This document shows, piece by piece, positions 37,691 to 46,411 of a stretch of DNA of 64,000 nucleotides (positions are counted from its first letter, which is position 1; each line of letters opens with the position of its first letter). A program made the position numbers and the translations under genes. The notes below the pieces were generated by a model. It was given only the letters and a program-made list of their open reading frames with translations. It ran no database searches and was not told where the DNA came from. The DNA is from Halomonas sp. HL-48 (GTDB taxonomy: Bacteria; Pseudomonadota; Gammaproteobacteria; Pseudomonadales; Halomonadaceae), in contig NZ_LJZS01000015.1 in NCBI RefSeq assembly GCF_001314875.1, positions 1 to 64,000 on the forward strand. Direction: 5' to 3'.

Positions 37691-38418
37691 CCCGCCCCAG
37701 TCAGCACGCAAACGAAGACGACCATGCCTTGGCGGGTGAATACGTACTGGGCACGCTGTCGTCAGAGCAGCGCAAAGCCTTAGAAGCGCGGTTACCCAAC
37801 GAACCGGCATTGCAAAAAGCCGTGATGGCTTGGGAAGAGCGTTTCTTTCCCTATACCGCTATCACCGACCCGGTAACGCCTTCCGATTATTTATGGCCAC
37901 GTATTGAACGCAGCATTGCGTCACGTGAAGCGTTTGCTAAGCGTACCCATCCTGTCGTACCGCCAAAACCCCGCCGCATGCTGCATAGCTTACCGCTTTG
38001 GCGCGGCGCTGCCGGGTTTGGCTTAGCGGCGGCGTTGGTGATGGGTGTGATGTTGGCAAATGAACAGACCCCATCGACGACGCCCGAGTACATGGTGGTG
38101 TTGCTGGCGCCCCAAAGCCAGTCCGCCGGGTGGGTGGTTCAGGCTTCAACCCGCCAGGAAATTGAGCTGATTCCGCTGGGCACCTTTGAAGTGCCGGAGG
38201 GCAAAGCGCTGGAGTTCTGGACCAAAGCCGACGAATGGCAGGCGCCAGTGTCGCTTGGACTGGTGGAGCCCGGGGAGCCGATCCGGGTGCGCCTGGATGA
38301 GCTGCCACCCCTTGAGGATAACCAGCTCTTCGAGCTCACTCTGGAAGACGACACCGGCTCGCCCACTGGCTTGCCCACCGGGCCAATCCAATTTATTGGT
38401 CGCGCCGTGGAGATTTAG
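37687..38418 (+). CDS. RskA-type anti-sigma factor
   Basis: 243 residues. A cytoplasmic zinc-less anti-sigma part (HALAGEYVLGTLSSEQRKALEARL) precedes one membrane helix at about 105-125 (LWRGAAGFGLAAALVMGVML). A periplasmic RskA domain follows (AGWVVQASTRQEIELIPLG and LEFWTKADEWQAPVSLG). It holds the ECF sigma inactive at the inner membrane. ATG 37687 uses GGGAG within the sigma gene. Confidence 0.9.
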   Translation: MTRPSQHANEDDHALAGEYVLGTLSSEQRKALEARLPNEPALQKAVMAWEERFFPYTAITDPVTPSDYLWPRIERSIASREAFAKRTHPVVPPKPRRMLHSLPLWRGAAGFGLAAALVMGVMLANEQTPSTTPEYMVVLLAPQSQSAGWVVQASTRQEIELIPLGTFEVPEGKALEFWTKADEWQAPVSLGLVEPGEPIRVRLDELPPLEDNQLFELTLEDDTGSPTGLPTGPIQFIGRAVEI

Positions 38419-38489
38419 CTGTTTTATTAATAAAAACGGCCGAGGTCGGCTGTATGCAAGCTGATCAGTACGAGAAAATTCTCTGTGCC

Positions 38490-38634
38490 TCAGGTTTTTA
38501 CTCGACTGGTGATTAATCCGCCAATAATCCAGCGCCAGATGAGCGTCCCATCTTCGACCTTGGGTAGCAGGGCAAAGACGTAATCGATGCTGCCGGTTTC
38601 CAGCTTCGGCTAGGTCCAAGGCGCTCTCGCTCAT
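38490..38634 (-). pseudogene. Possible remnant of a small gene with a frameshift
   Basis: Leftward, an ATG at 38634 opens SESALDLAEA. A one-base frame change then gives LETGSIDYVFALLPK and WRWIIGGLITSRVKT before a stop at 38490. The second part reads like genuine protein, but no single frame holds both. The longer leftward ORF over the anti-sigma gene is a shadow. I do not recognise the family. Confidence 0.25.
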
Positions 38635-38677
38635 ATCATAGTGGCTACTTTGCCCTTTCCTAGTTACTTTCCTGGCC

Positions 38678-38823
38678 TTAGTTATCACCCGTCCATATCG
38701 TCAGCTGATCATCATCGAAGGCCATGGCGGACATGGTCGCCCCGAGAGTAGAGTGGCTATGCCGACAATGCAAAAACCAGAGGGTATGAAGGTAACGCTC
38801 GAAGAATTTTTGTAGTAAAATTA
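38678..38823 (-). pseudogene. Possible C-terminal remnant of a second leftward gene
   Basis: An open leftward frame without a start gives FFERYLHTLWFLHCRHS and then MSAMAFDDDQLTIWTGDN before a stop at 38678. It runs into the zwf promoter. The composition is protein-like, but this may be chance. Confidence 0.2.
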
Positions 38824-38825
38824 CA
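38811..38825. promoter_or_regulatory. HexR operator upstream of zwf
   Basis: TGTAGTAAAATTACA matches the HexR consensus completely. It lies 12 bp before TATAAT at 38838-38843, where a repressor would block the -35 region, and 86 bp before zwf. Confidence 0.75.
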
Positions 38826-38837
38826 CGCAATATTGCG

Positions 38838-38843
38838 TATAAT
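38838..38843 (+). promoter_or_regulatory. zwf promoter -10 element
   Basis: A perfect TATAAT just right of the HexR box. No good TTGACA stands 16-18 bp upstream, so the promoter may be weak or activator-aided. Confidence 0.5.
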
Positions 38844-38856
38844 GCCTTTTTTCAGA

Positions 38857-38894
38857 TAGATTTTAGGTAATCTAACAACATTAGATCATCTAAT
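38857..38894. repeat. Clustered palindromes in the zwf leader
   Basis: TAGATT-N6-AATCTA (38857-38874) is followed by ATTAGAT-C-ATCTAAT (38880-38894), so ATCTAA and TTAGAT alternate four times before the ribosome site. This could be a second operator or a leader hairpin. Confidence 0.5.
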
Positions 38895-38911
38895 GATCCA
38901 CAGGAGCTGAG

Positions 38912-40417
38912 ATGAGCCCGTCACCTGCTTCCCAGGGTGCCCCGCTGGGCGATCCGAATCACGCCATCGATTTAGCGCTGTTTGGCGCGCTGGGCGACTT
39001 GGCACTGCGCAAGCTGTTCCCTGCGCTTTACCACCTTGACCGCGAAGGCCTGATGCCCGAGAGCACGCGCATTCTGGGGTTGGCGCGCCAGGAGCACGAT
39101 ACCGCCGCGTTTCGTGAGCTCGTCAGCGGTGCTTTGCAGAAGCGCCTCAAGAAGGACGAGCAGGACAAGGAAAGCCTCACGCGCTTTCTCGATCGTCTGG
39201 ATTACCTGCAGCTGGACTTTACCAGCGTCGACGGTTTTTCCGCCGTTCGCCAGTGGCGCGAGGGCTCACCGCGTCCCATGGTGGTCTATTTATCGGTCGG
39301 GGCGAAAATCTACGGCGATATCTGTCGCAATCTGCAGGCCAGCGACAGCCTGGATGACGAGACCCGGGTGGTGGTCGAAAAGCCGATTGGGTTTGACCTG
39401 GCGTCTTCTGAAGAAATCAATGACGCGATTGGCGAGGTCTTCCCCGAGTCGCGGGTTTACCGCATCGATCACTATCTGGGCAAGGAAACCGTTCAGAACC
39501 TGATCGCGCTGCGCTTTGCCAACCCGCTGTTCGGTACCCAGTGGAATCAAAACCATATTTCCCATGTGGAAATCACCGTTGCCGAAAAAGTCGGCATCGA
39601 GGGCCGCTGGGGCTATTTCGACGAAGCGGGCCAGCTGCGCGATATGGTGCAAAATCATCTGCTGCAACTGCTTTGCCTGATTGCCATGGACCCGCCGTCC
39701 AACCTTGACGCCGACGCCATTCGCGACGAAAAGGTCAAGGTGCTCAAGGCGCTCAAGCCGTTTACCGGTGAGGCGTTGGGCAGAGACGTGGTGCGCGGCC
39801 AGTACACAGCGGGCACCAGCGACGGCCAGCAAGTGCCGGGCTATCTGGAAGAAGAGGGCGCCAATACCGATAGCCAGACCGAAACCTTTGTGGCCATGAA
39901 GACCGAGGTGGCCAACTGGCGCTGGGCTGGCGTGCCGTTCTATTTACGTACCGGCAAGCGGATGCCGGAGAAACTGTCACAGATCGTGATTCACTTCCGT
40001 CAGCAGCCCCACTATATCTTTGACCCAGACCAGCGAAACATTGCGGCCAACAAGCTGATTATTCGCCTGCAGCCGGAAGAGGGCATCGCGCTCCAGGTGC
40101 TCACCAAAGATAGTGGCCTGGACAAAGGCATGCGCCTGCGCCCCGGCCCGCTGCACCTGGATTTCAACAACGCCTTTCCCAAATCGCGCATCCCCGATGC
40201 CTATGAGCGTTTGCTGCTGGAAGTCATGAAAGGTCAGCAGTACCTGTTCGTGCGTCGTGATGAAGTCGAGCACGCCTGGCGCTGGTGCGATCAGTTGATC
40301 GACGGTTGGAAAACGCGGGAAACCCCGCCGCGCCGTTATCCGGCGGGGTCCTGGGGGCCGGTGGCCTCCATTGCCATGATTACCCAGGATGGTCGTAGCT
40401 GGTACGAGGATTATTAA
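38912..40417 (+). CDS. zwf: Glucose-6-phosphate 1-dehydrogenase
   Basis: Oxidises glucose 6-phosphate to 6-phosphogluconolactone, the first step toward the Entner-Doudoroff and pentose phosphate routes. 501 residues. [21 protein letters not shown] is the coenzyme fold, with a Gly-Ala-Leu variant of the usual [20 protein letters not shown] carries the active-site His and Lys. [10 protein letters not shown] is also typical. CAGGAG precedes the ATG. First gene of zwf-pgl-eda, under a HexR box. Confidence 0.97.
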   Translation: MSPSPASQGAPLGDPNHAIDLALFGALGDLALRKLFPALYHLDREGLMPESTRILGLARQEHDTAAFRELVSGALQKRLKKDEQDKESLTRFLDRLDYLQLDFTSVDGFSAVRQWREGSPRPMVVYLSVGAKIYGDICRNLQASDSLDDETRVVVEKPIGFDLASSEEINDAIGEVFPESRVYRIDHYLGKETVQNLIALRFANPLFGTQWNQNHISHVEITVAEKVGIEGRWGYFDEAGQLRDMVQNHLLQLLCLIAMDPPSNLDADAIRDEKVKVLKALKPFTGEALGRDVVRGQYTAGTSDGQQVPGYLEEEGANTDSQTETFVAMKTEVANWRWAGVPFYLRTGKRMPEKLSQIVIHFRQQPHYIFDPDQRNIAANKLIIRLQPEEGIALQVLTKDSGLDKGMRLRPGPLHLDFNNAFPKSRIPDAYERLLLEVMKGQQYLFVRRDEVEHAWRWCDQLIDGWKTRETPPRRYPAGSWGPVASIAMITQDGRSWYEDY

Positions 40418-40418
40418 G

Positions 40419-41084
40419 ATGAGCGACGCACGCATTCAATTGGCCGAACAATTGGCTGAAGCCATCTTTCAGGCGCTAAACGACGACCTGGAGCACCAGG
40501 AGCGCGCGTTGCTGGTGGTCTCTGGTGGCTCAACGCCGGTACCGTTTTTTAAGGCGCTGGCGGCCAAGCCGCTGGCTTGGGAGCGGGTGGACATCACGCT
40601 GGCGGACGAACGCTGGGTCGACGAACACAGCCAGGACAGCAACGCCAAACTGGTGCGCGAACACTTGCTTCAGGGAGCGGCAGCGGCGGCTAATTTTGTA
40701 CCCATGACCTCTTCCGCGGGCACGCCTGAGGAAGGCGTGGCCGAGGTTAGTGAGCGAATGCTTGCGCTTAGCTGGCCAGCGAGCGTCGTGATTTTGGGCA
40801 TGGGTGGCGATGGCCACACCGCCTCGCTATTTCCTGACAGCATGGAGCTGGGCCTGGCGCTCTCCACTGAGGAACCGCTGGTGGCTGTGCGAACGCCCAG
40901 CCAGCCGCAGCCACGCATTACGTTTTCGGCGGACCGTCTGCATCAGGCGCGCCGCCACATATTACATATTACCGGCGACGATAAGCGAGCGGTGTTGGCC
41001 AAGGCGCTGAGTGGGGACGACGTGCGTCAACTGCCCATCCGCGCCTTCTTATCCTGCCCCTTGGCGATTTATTGGGCGCCTTAA
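40419..41084 (+). CDS. pgl: 6-phosphogluconolactonase
   Basis: Hydrolyses 6-phosphogluconolactone. The 221-residue protein of the SOL/DevB type shows LVVSGGSTPVPFFKALA, VDITLADERWVD and LGMGGDGHTASLFP. ATG 40419 follows the zwf stop by one base; the longer in-frame reading would overlap zwf. Confidence 0.95.
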   Translation: MSDARIQLAEQLAEAIFQALNDDLEHQERALLVVSGGSTPVPFFKALAAKPLAWERVDITLADERWVDEHSQDSNAKLVREHLLQGAAAAANFVPMTSSAGTPEEGVAEVSERMLALSWPASVVILGMGGDGHTASLFPDSMELGLALSTEEPLVAVRTPSQPQPRITFSADRLHQARRHILHITGDDKRAVLAKALSGDDVRQLPIRAFLSCPLAIYWAP

Positions 41085-41124
41085 CGCCGCTTTCGCCAAC
41101 AATAATTTGCTTGGAGACTCACAC

Positions 41125-41787
41125 ATGACCATTGATAAACAGCTACCGTCGACGCGCACCGCGGAGCTAGACAGCATTTGTCTGAAGGCCGAAGTGATTC
41201 CGGTGATTACCATTGATCGCCTGGAAGACGCCGTGCCGATGGGCCGCGCGCTGGTGGAAGGCGGCTTGACCGTGCTGGAAATTACCCTGCGTACCGAGTG
41301 CGCGCTGGAAGCCATCAAGCGCATGAAAGAAGCGCTACCGGGGGCGAGTATCGGCGTGGGCACGGTACTAACGCCTGCCCAGTATCGCCAGGCCGAGCAG
41401 GTTGGCGCTGATTTTGTGGTCACCCCAGGGGCGACCGACGCGCTGTACCGCTATGGCGTTGAAAGCCCGGTACCGATGTTGCCCGGCGTGTCGACTATCT
41501 CGGAACTGATGACCGGCTGGCAGTACGGCTACCGCCGGTTCAAGTTCTTCCCGGCGGAATCCAGCGGCGGTGCGAAGGCGATCAAGGCGTTTGGCGCACC
41601 AATTCCGGAAGCGCGTTTCTGCCCCACGGGCGGTATCACGGTCGACAACGCCGAGGACTACCTGTCGCTGCCCAACGTCATGTGCGTGGGCGGTTCGTGG
41701 CTGACGCCGAAGGCAATGGTCGAGGAGGAAGACTGGGATGGTATTCGCGAGCTGGCCCGCCAGGCCGCCGAGCGCTTCCATCACTGA
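41125..41787 (+). CDS. eda: KDPG aldolase
   Basis: Splits 2-keto-3-deoxy-6-phosphogluconate to pyruvate and glyceraldehyde 3-phosphate. The 220-residue protein has VIPVITID, LEITLRT with the catalytic Glu, and FKFFPAESSGG with the Schiff-base Lys, followed by FCPTGGI. TTGGAGA precedes the ATG. Last gene of zwf-pgl-eda. A separate Dgo aldolase in the galactonate operon handles the galacto isomer. Confidence 0.96.
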   Translation: MTIDKQLPSTRTAELDSICLKAEVIPVITIDRLEDAVPMGRALVEGGLTVLEITLRTECALEAIKRMKEALPGASIGVGTVLTPAQYRQAEQVGADFVVTPGATDALYRYGVESPVPMLPGVSTISELMTGWQYGYRRFKFFPAESSGGAKAIKAFGAPIPEARFCPTGGITVDNAEDYLSLPNVMCVGGSWLTPKAMVEEEDWDGIRELARQAAERFHH

Positions 41788-41860
41788 GCGTAAGCTAAGC
41801 GATAACGAGCACTCACGCCACTTGCCTCACGGAAACAGGGTCGTTTGAGCAAGTGGATTG

Positions 41861-41887
41861 CCCCGGACATGGTCCGGGGTTTTTTTG
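41861..41887 (+). terminator. Terminator of the zwf-pgl-eda operon
   Basis: CCCCGGAC (41861-41868) pairs perfectly with GTCCGGGG (41872-41879) around ATG, followed by eight T residues. Confidence 0.88.
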
Positions 41888-41893
41888 CTGTGG

Positions 41894-42766
41894 CTAAGCC
41901 AGACGCAACAGCGGGTCAGCAAGCCCGCGCACGCCAACGTTGGCGACGAACAGTCCCCCCGCTTGCGGCTGCTCGCGGCGCTGGTCGGCAGTAAACCCTT
42001 CCTGGGCGGTAGTGATGTAAAGCCGATCCAAATTCTCGCCCGCAAATGCCGGGCAGGAGGGCTGGCTAACCGGTAGCTCTACGTCGCCAATGACCTGGCC
42101 ATCGTGGTTCAGCCGCACCACTTTGCCAGCGCCCCATAGGGCGAGCCACAGGCAGCCCTCGCTGTCGACCACTGCGCCGTCCGGGTTGCCTTCAACCGCC
42201 GTGAAATCTGCCCAGGCAACCGGTTCGCCGACTGGCCAACCTTGGCTATCCAACGCCCAGCGCATTACGATCCCGGTCGGCGTGTCGGTAAAATACGCCG
42301 CGTCGCCTTGAGGCGAAAAGCAAATCGCGTTGGGAATGCTCAGCCCGCTGCGCAGCCGGGTAAGTTCTCCGCGATGTAAGCGGTAAAGGCTGCCCGCGCC
42401 AGGTTCTGCGGTTTTGCCCATGGTGGAAAGCCATAAGCTGCCGTGGCGGTCCACGCGGGCATCGTTGCTGCGCGTGATGGGGTTATCGGCCTCAAAATCC
42501 GCAAAATGCGCAAGGTGCTGCGTGGTCGGATGAAACTGGTTCAGGCTGTGCTCACCTACAAGCATCAGGCGGCCATCGGCCAGTGGGGTGGCCAGCGAGA
42601 CCATGTGCTCAAGCGGATAATCGCCATGCTCCCCGCTCTCCGTTGACAGCCAGTGCAGGCGTTTATTTAGAATATCGCACCAATAGAGTCGCTGGTTTGC
42701 GGCGTGCCACTGGGGGCCTTCGCCAAGCTCGCAGCGGCAGTCAACCGCCAGTGTCGCAACAGTCAT
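41894..42766 (-). CDS. SMP-30/gluconolactonase-family protein
   Basis: 290 residues of six-bladed propeller type: CELGEGPQWHAANQRLYWCDI with the metal-binding Glu, GKTAEPGAGSLYRL, SIPNAICFSPQGDAAYFTDT and the late NPDGAVVDSEGCLWLALWG. It probably hydrolyses an aldonolactone, most likely galactonolactone given its operon. ATG 42766 follows GGAGG; the dgoA stop is 2 bp away. Confidence 0.9.
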   Translation of the reverse strand: MTVATLAVDCRCELGEGPQWHAANQRLYWCDILNKRLHWLSTESGEHGDYPLEHMVSLATPLADGRLMLVGEHSLNQFHPTTQHLAHFADFEADNPITRSNDARVDRHGSLWLSTMGKTAEPGAGSLYRLHRGELTRLRSGLSIPNAICFSPQGDAAYFTDTPTGIVMRWALDSQGWPVGEPVAWADFTAVEGNPDGAVVDSEGCLWLALWGAGKVVRLNHDGQVIGDVELPVSQPSCPAFAGENLDRLYITTAQEGFTADQRREQPQAGGLFVANVGVRGLADPLLRLA

Positions 42767-42768
42767 TA

Positions 42769-43374
42769 TTAGCCTCCGGCTTTTTGCCAAGCATCAACCA
42801 ATATAGTGGCTTGCGCGCTAACCTGCTGGGGCGTTTGCCCCGGCTTATAAAGCGCGCTACCCAGCCCCGCGCCATCGACGCCAGCGGCCCGCCAGGCGGC
42901 GAAGTTATTGACGCCAATACCGCCCACGGCGTAAAGCAGCGTGCTCTCGGGCAATACGGCTCTAACGGCTTTCATGCCGTCTAAACCAACCTGCACCGCC
43001 GGGAAGAGCTTTAGCCCGGTCGCCCCCGCGTCCAACGCATCAAACGCTTCGGAGGGAGTGACAATGCCCGGCCAGCTATACATGGCCAAGCGATGGGATT
43101 CTTCGATAACGGCAGGGCGGCAGTTGGGCGAAACGATCAATCGGCCACCTGCGGCATAGACGTCGCGTACCTGCGCGGCGCTTAACACCGTTCCCGCCCC
43201 GATCAGCGCTTGCTCACCAAAGGCGTCGGCCAAGCGTTGGATACTGGTCAGCGGGTCGGGGGAGTTAAGCGGCACCTCGATTTGCGTGATGCCTGCGTCA
43301 AGCAGGGCTTTAGCCACGGCCACCGCGTCATCGGGCGTCACCCCACGTAAAATGCCAATTAAAGGCAGTGTCAT
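42769..43374 (-). CDS. dgoA: 2-dehydro-3-deoxy-6-phosphogalactonate aldolase
   Basis: Splits KDPGal to pyruvate and glyceraldehyde 3-phosphate. The 201-residue class I aldolase is related to Eda: PLIGILRGVTPDDAVAVAKAL, IEVPLNSPDPL, and ATGLKLFPA with the Schiff-base Lys. The ILRG start and the neighbours mark it as DgoA rather than a second Eda. Confidence 0.93.
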   Translation of the reverse strand: MTLPLIGILRGVTPDDAVAVAKALLDAGITQIEVPLNSPDPLTSIQRLADAFGEQALIGAGTVLSAAQVRDVYAAGGRLIVSPNCRPAVIEESHRLAMYSWPGIVTPSEAFDALDAGATGLKLFPAVQVGLDGMKAVRAVLPESTLLYAVGGIGVNNFAAWRAAGVDGAGLGSALYKPGQTPQQVSAQATILVDAWQKAGG

Positions 43375-43402
43375 AGCGCTCTCCTTGGTTAGCTGATGCT
43401 TT

Positions 43403-44374
43403 TTACCGTGTGCTTTGATAAGCGAGCGTTAGCCCCGCCAATACCGCGGTATCGCCGTCGACGCGCTGGGTTTCGATGCCGAGGGCATGCAGGGCGAGTG
43501 CATAGCGGCGGCTGAGTGCTTCGTTGCCGATTAGCGTCACGCTTTCACCCGGCGATAGCTCGCGGCAGGCACCTGCCAGCTCCATGCCGATCGCCATACC
43601 CGAGAGATGCGCAGCCAACACGGCACCTCGGGCATCGCCGCTGGGCAAGGAGTTATCCAGCAGGTCCTTGGCGCGCACGCCGAACAGCCGCTGGCTGAAG
43701 TGCTCGGGTGCCTGATAGGTGGCGTTGACCGCTTGGGTAAATGCTTGGCGACAGCCGTCGTGATGCAGGTCATCCTGCCCTACGGAGTGCTTCAAAACGG
43801 ATTGCTGAGCGAGCAGTTGATACAGCTCGCCGGTTAAGTAGGTCGCAAACTCGGACACGGCACCATCGGTTAAGCGCGCCCATTTGGCGTGGGTGCCGGG
43901 CAGGCAGACATGGCCGCTAAAGTGCGGTGACTTGGCCACCAAACCCGCTAACTGGGTTTCTTCACCGCGCATGACATCATAGGCGTGGCTTTGGCTGCCG
44001 GTCTGGCTTAGCCCGGGCAGCAAATGTACCCTAAGGCGCGTGTCGGCGAGGGGCGGCATCACCGCGCCGCGGGAGAGTTGATCAAGGCGCGTGGGGGTTG
44101 CCAGGTAGGCGGCTTCCTGCCAGCCCTGGCGCGCCCCGGCCATGCCGCACACCATCACCGGCGTTACGCCACTCGAGGGCAGCCAGTCATCGACTACCTC
44201 AAGCAGGGTCGTTTCGTAGTCAGCAGGGGTTAGCGACAGCATGCCGCGCTCGCGGGAGGCGCTGTCCAACACATTACCTTGAGCGTCCATTGCCCAGGCC
44301 CGGAGGTTGCTGGAGCCCCAATCTACCGCAATCCAAGCTAGAGCATGTGTCAATTCACTCATATTGGCACTCAT
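43403..44374 (-). CDS. dgoK: 2-dehydro-3-deoxygalactonokinase
   Basis: Phosphorylates 2-keto-3-deoxygalactonate. 323 residues from ATG 44374 (GGGAGA upstream), cutting off a long non-homologous N-terminal ORF extension that overlaps dgoD. WIAVDWGSSNLRAWAMD is the ASKHA phosphate motif; GMAGARQGWQEAAYL and LPGTHAKWARL are typical of DgoK. Confidence 0.93.
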   Translation of the reverse strand: MSANMSELTHALAWIAVDWGSSNLRAWAMDAQGNVLDSASRERGMLSLTPADYETTLLEVVDDWLPSSGVTPVMVCGMAGARQGWQEAAYLATPTRLDQLSRGAVMPPLADTRLRVHLLPGLSQTGSQSHAYDVMRGEETQLAGLVAKSPHFSGHVCLPGTHAKWARLTDGAVSEFATYLTGELYQLLAQQSVLKHSVGQDDLHHDGCRQAFTQAVNATYQAPEHFSQRLFGVRAKDLLDNSLPSGDARGAVLAAHLSGMAIGMELAGACRELSPGESVTLIGNEALSRRYALALHALGIETQRVDGDTAVLAGLTLAYQSTR

Positions 44375-44402
44375 AGAGCTGTCTCCCGGTTCATTGCCTG
44401 GT

Positions 44403-45551
44403 TTACCACTCGGCAATCGAGCCGTCTTCGTGGGTCCATACCGGGTTGCGCCAGCGGTGGCCGACCTTGGCGCGTTCTTCAACGAAGGCTTCGTCAATCT
44501 CGACGCCAAGCCCTGGCCCCTGGGGAATCGCGCAGAAGCCGTCTTCAATGCTGAGCGCTGTTTTATCGACCAGATAATCCAGCACGTCGTTGCCCTGATT
44601 GTAGTGGATGCCCATGCTCTGCTCTTGAATAAAGGCGTTATGGCTAACGGCATCCAACTGAAGCGAAGTGGCCAGGGTGAGCGGGCCAAGCGGGCAGTGG
44701 GGCGCAAGGGCCACGTCATAGGCAGAGGCCAGCGCGGCGATTTTTAGCCCCTCGCTGATGCCGCCGCAGTGAGACAGATCGGGCTGGACGATATCGATCA
44801 TGCCGTCTTTCAACAGGTCGCGGAACTCAAAGCGGGTATGCAAACGCTCGCCGGTGGCCAGTGGGTAGCCAAGCCCGCTGGCGATATCGCGCAGGCAGGG
44901 CAGGTGTTCCGGGGCGACGGGCTCTTCCACGAACATCGGATGGAAGGGTTCCAGCTCGCGCAGCAGCGCTTTGGCCATGGGGCGGTGAACGCGGCCATGA
45001 AAATCAATGCCAATGCCCACGTCCGGGCCGACCGCAATGCGTGCTTCGGCCACCCGGGCGACCGCTTCATCCACTTTGCGGTGTGAGTCGACTATTTGCA
45101 GTTCGGGCGTGCCGTTCATCTTGAACGCGGTAAAGCCCTTGTCGACCAGCGCCTTGGCACCTGCGCCCACGTCGCTCGGCCGGTCGCCGCCGGTCCAGGC
45201 GTACATGCGCATTTTATCGCGCACCGCGCCGCCCAATAGCTGGTGCACGGGCACCCCCAGATCGCGGCCCTTTAAATCCCATAGCGCCTGGTCGATACCG
45301 GCAATGGCGCTCATCAAAATCGGCCCGCCGCGATAGAACCCGGCGCGATACATGGTGTTCCACAAATGCTCGATACGGTGCGGATCCTGGCCTACCAGAT
45401 AGTCGGAAAGCTCATGAACAGCGGCCTCGACGGTCGCCGCGCGGCCTTCGATGACCGGCTCGCCCCAGCCGTAGCAGCCCTCGTCCGTTTCGATTTTAAG
45501 AAACAGCCAGCGGGGGGGGACTTGCCAGGTTTTCAGTCGGGTAATTTTCAT
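44403..45551 (-). CDS. dgoD: Galactonate dehydratase
   Basis: Dehydrates D-galactonate to 2-keto-3-deoxygalactonate. The 382-residue enolase-superfamily enzyme starts [20 protein letters not shown] and continues with [20 protein letters not shown]. It carries the metal-binding carboxylates in GIDFHGR and EEPVAPE, and the [12 protein letters not shown]-terminus typical of DgoD. The gap to the regulator gene is 15 bp. Confidence 0.95.
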   Translation of the reverse strand: MKITRLKTWQVPPRWLFLKIETDEGCYGWGEPVIEGRAATVEAAVHELSDYLVGQDPHRIEHLWNTMYRAGFYRGGPILMSAIAGIDQALWDLKGRDLGVPVHQLLGGAVRDKMRMYAWTGGDRPSDVGAGAKALVDKGFTAFKMNGTPELQIVDSHRKVDEAVARVAEARIAVGPDVGIGIDFHGRVHRPMAKALLRELEPFHPMFVEEPVAPEHLPCLRDIASGLGYPLATGERLHTRFEFRDLLKDGMIDIVQPDLSHCGGISEGLKIAALASAYDVALAPHCPLGPLTLATSLQLDAVSHNAFIQEQSMGIHYNQGNDVLDYLVDKTALSIEDGFCAIPQGPGLGVEIDEAFVEERAKVGHRWRNPVWTHEDGSIAEW

Positions 45552-45566
45552 CAGGTCAGATCCTTG

Positions 45567-46286
45567 TTAATTGACAATGCCCAGGTCGATGGCCGTGCGG
45601 CGTAGCACTTCCCGCGCAGCGAACGACGCCGCGTCGACATCCCCACGCACAATGGCTTCAAGGACGTGGCGGTGGCGAGCCAGGCTATCGTCAAAGGTGT
45701 CGGTGCGGTGCTGGGAGCTGTGAACCAGGGCCATGATCGAAGGACGTAGCAGATGGCCCATTTGCCGCCACACCAGATTATGGCTGGCTTGGTAGGTGGC
45801 GTCGTGAAACATCACGTCGTACTCGGCGTGTTGGTCGCGAGCAGTGGGGGACCGAGCCGTTTTCTGCATGCCTTCAAAGGCCGCTTCAAGCCGGGCGATA
45901 TCGTCCGCGTCGGCGGCCTTGGCCGCTAGGCCCGCCACGACAGGCTCGGCCGAAAAGCGAAACGCATAGATGGCACGAATCAGCTGCGGGTCGAGGTTGA
46001 TAAGCCCGGTCATCCATTCGCTCATCAGCGGGTCGAGCAGGTGCCAATCGCTCATTTCACGCACTTGCGTGCCCCGCCCGGCGGTGCGGGTAAGAAGCCC
46101 GGCAGAGGTTAAGCGGGTCAGCGCATTGCGCACCTGGTTACGGCTCACATCAAAATGCGTGCCGATGTCCAGTTCCTTGGGAAAGGCGTCACCGGGTTGC
46201 CAGTGGCCTGCCAATAATGCCCTGGCTAGCAAGCGAGCTAATCCAGCGGCATCGCCTTGGTGGCGGGGGAGCGTCTCCAGCGTCAT
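45567..46286 (-). CDS. dgoR: GntR/FadR-family regulator of the galactonate operon
   Basis: 239 residues. A winged helix (GDAFPKELDIGTHFDVSRNQVRNAL) is followed by an all-helical FCD ligand domain with His residues for a metal site (FHDATYQASHN and ARHRHVLEAI). First gene of the leftward gntR-dgoD-dgoK-dgoA-lactonase operon, so it should respond to galactonate and repress itself. ATG 46286 is given; a GTG at 46295 adds three residues and neither has a strong ribosome site. Confidence 0.88.
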   Translation of the reverse strand: MTLETLPRHQGDAAGLARLLARALLAGHWQPGDAFPKELDIGTHFDVSRNQVRNALTRLTSAGLLTRTAGRGTQVREMSDWHLLDPLMSEWMTGLINLDPQLIRAIYAFRFSAEPVVAGLAAKAADADDIARLEAAFEGMQKTARSPTARDQHAEYDVMFHDATYQASHNLVWRQMGHLLRPSIMALVHSSQHRTDTFDDSLARHRHVLEAIVRGDVDAASFAAREVLRRTAIDLGIVN

Positions 46287-46323
46287 AGCGGTCACGTGTT
46301 AATTGGTAGTGACGCCATGGTAG

Positions 46324-46340
46324 TAAATGTCAGACATTTA
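46324..46340. promoter_or_regulatory. GntR/FadR-type operator upstream of dgoR
   Basis: TAAATGTC-A-GACATTTA is a perfect 17-bp palindrome with the GT-N3-AC core of FadR-type operators, 38 bp before the regulator start. Confidence 0.75.
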
Positions 46341-46411
46341 GACAAGCTCAGCGCTATCCGACCATCGTCCGCAATGTAGGGCGCTTGATCGCGCGCCCTG
46401 ACGAGAAACGA

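Larger units (their letters stand above)
38419..38911. other. Region between the anti-sigma gene and zwf
   Basis: 493 bp without an intact gene. The left two thirds hold leftward coding-like fragments (see pseudogene entries). The right third holds the zwf control region: HexR box, a TATAAT and several palindromes. Confidence 0.6.

Noticed and set aside
38146..38688. A 180-codon leftward ORF across the end of the anti-sigma gene
   Set aside because: Most of it is antisense to the well-supported anti-sigma gene and has shadow-like composition; only its first part touches the degenerate fragments reported separately.
44375..44719. 115-codon N-terminal extension of dgoK
   Set aside because: It overlaps dgoD out of frame and is not protein-like; the internal ATG has a good ribosome site.
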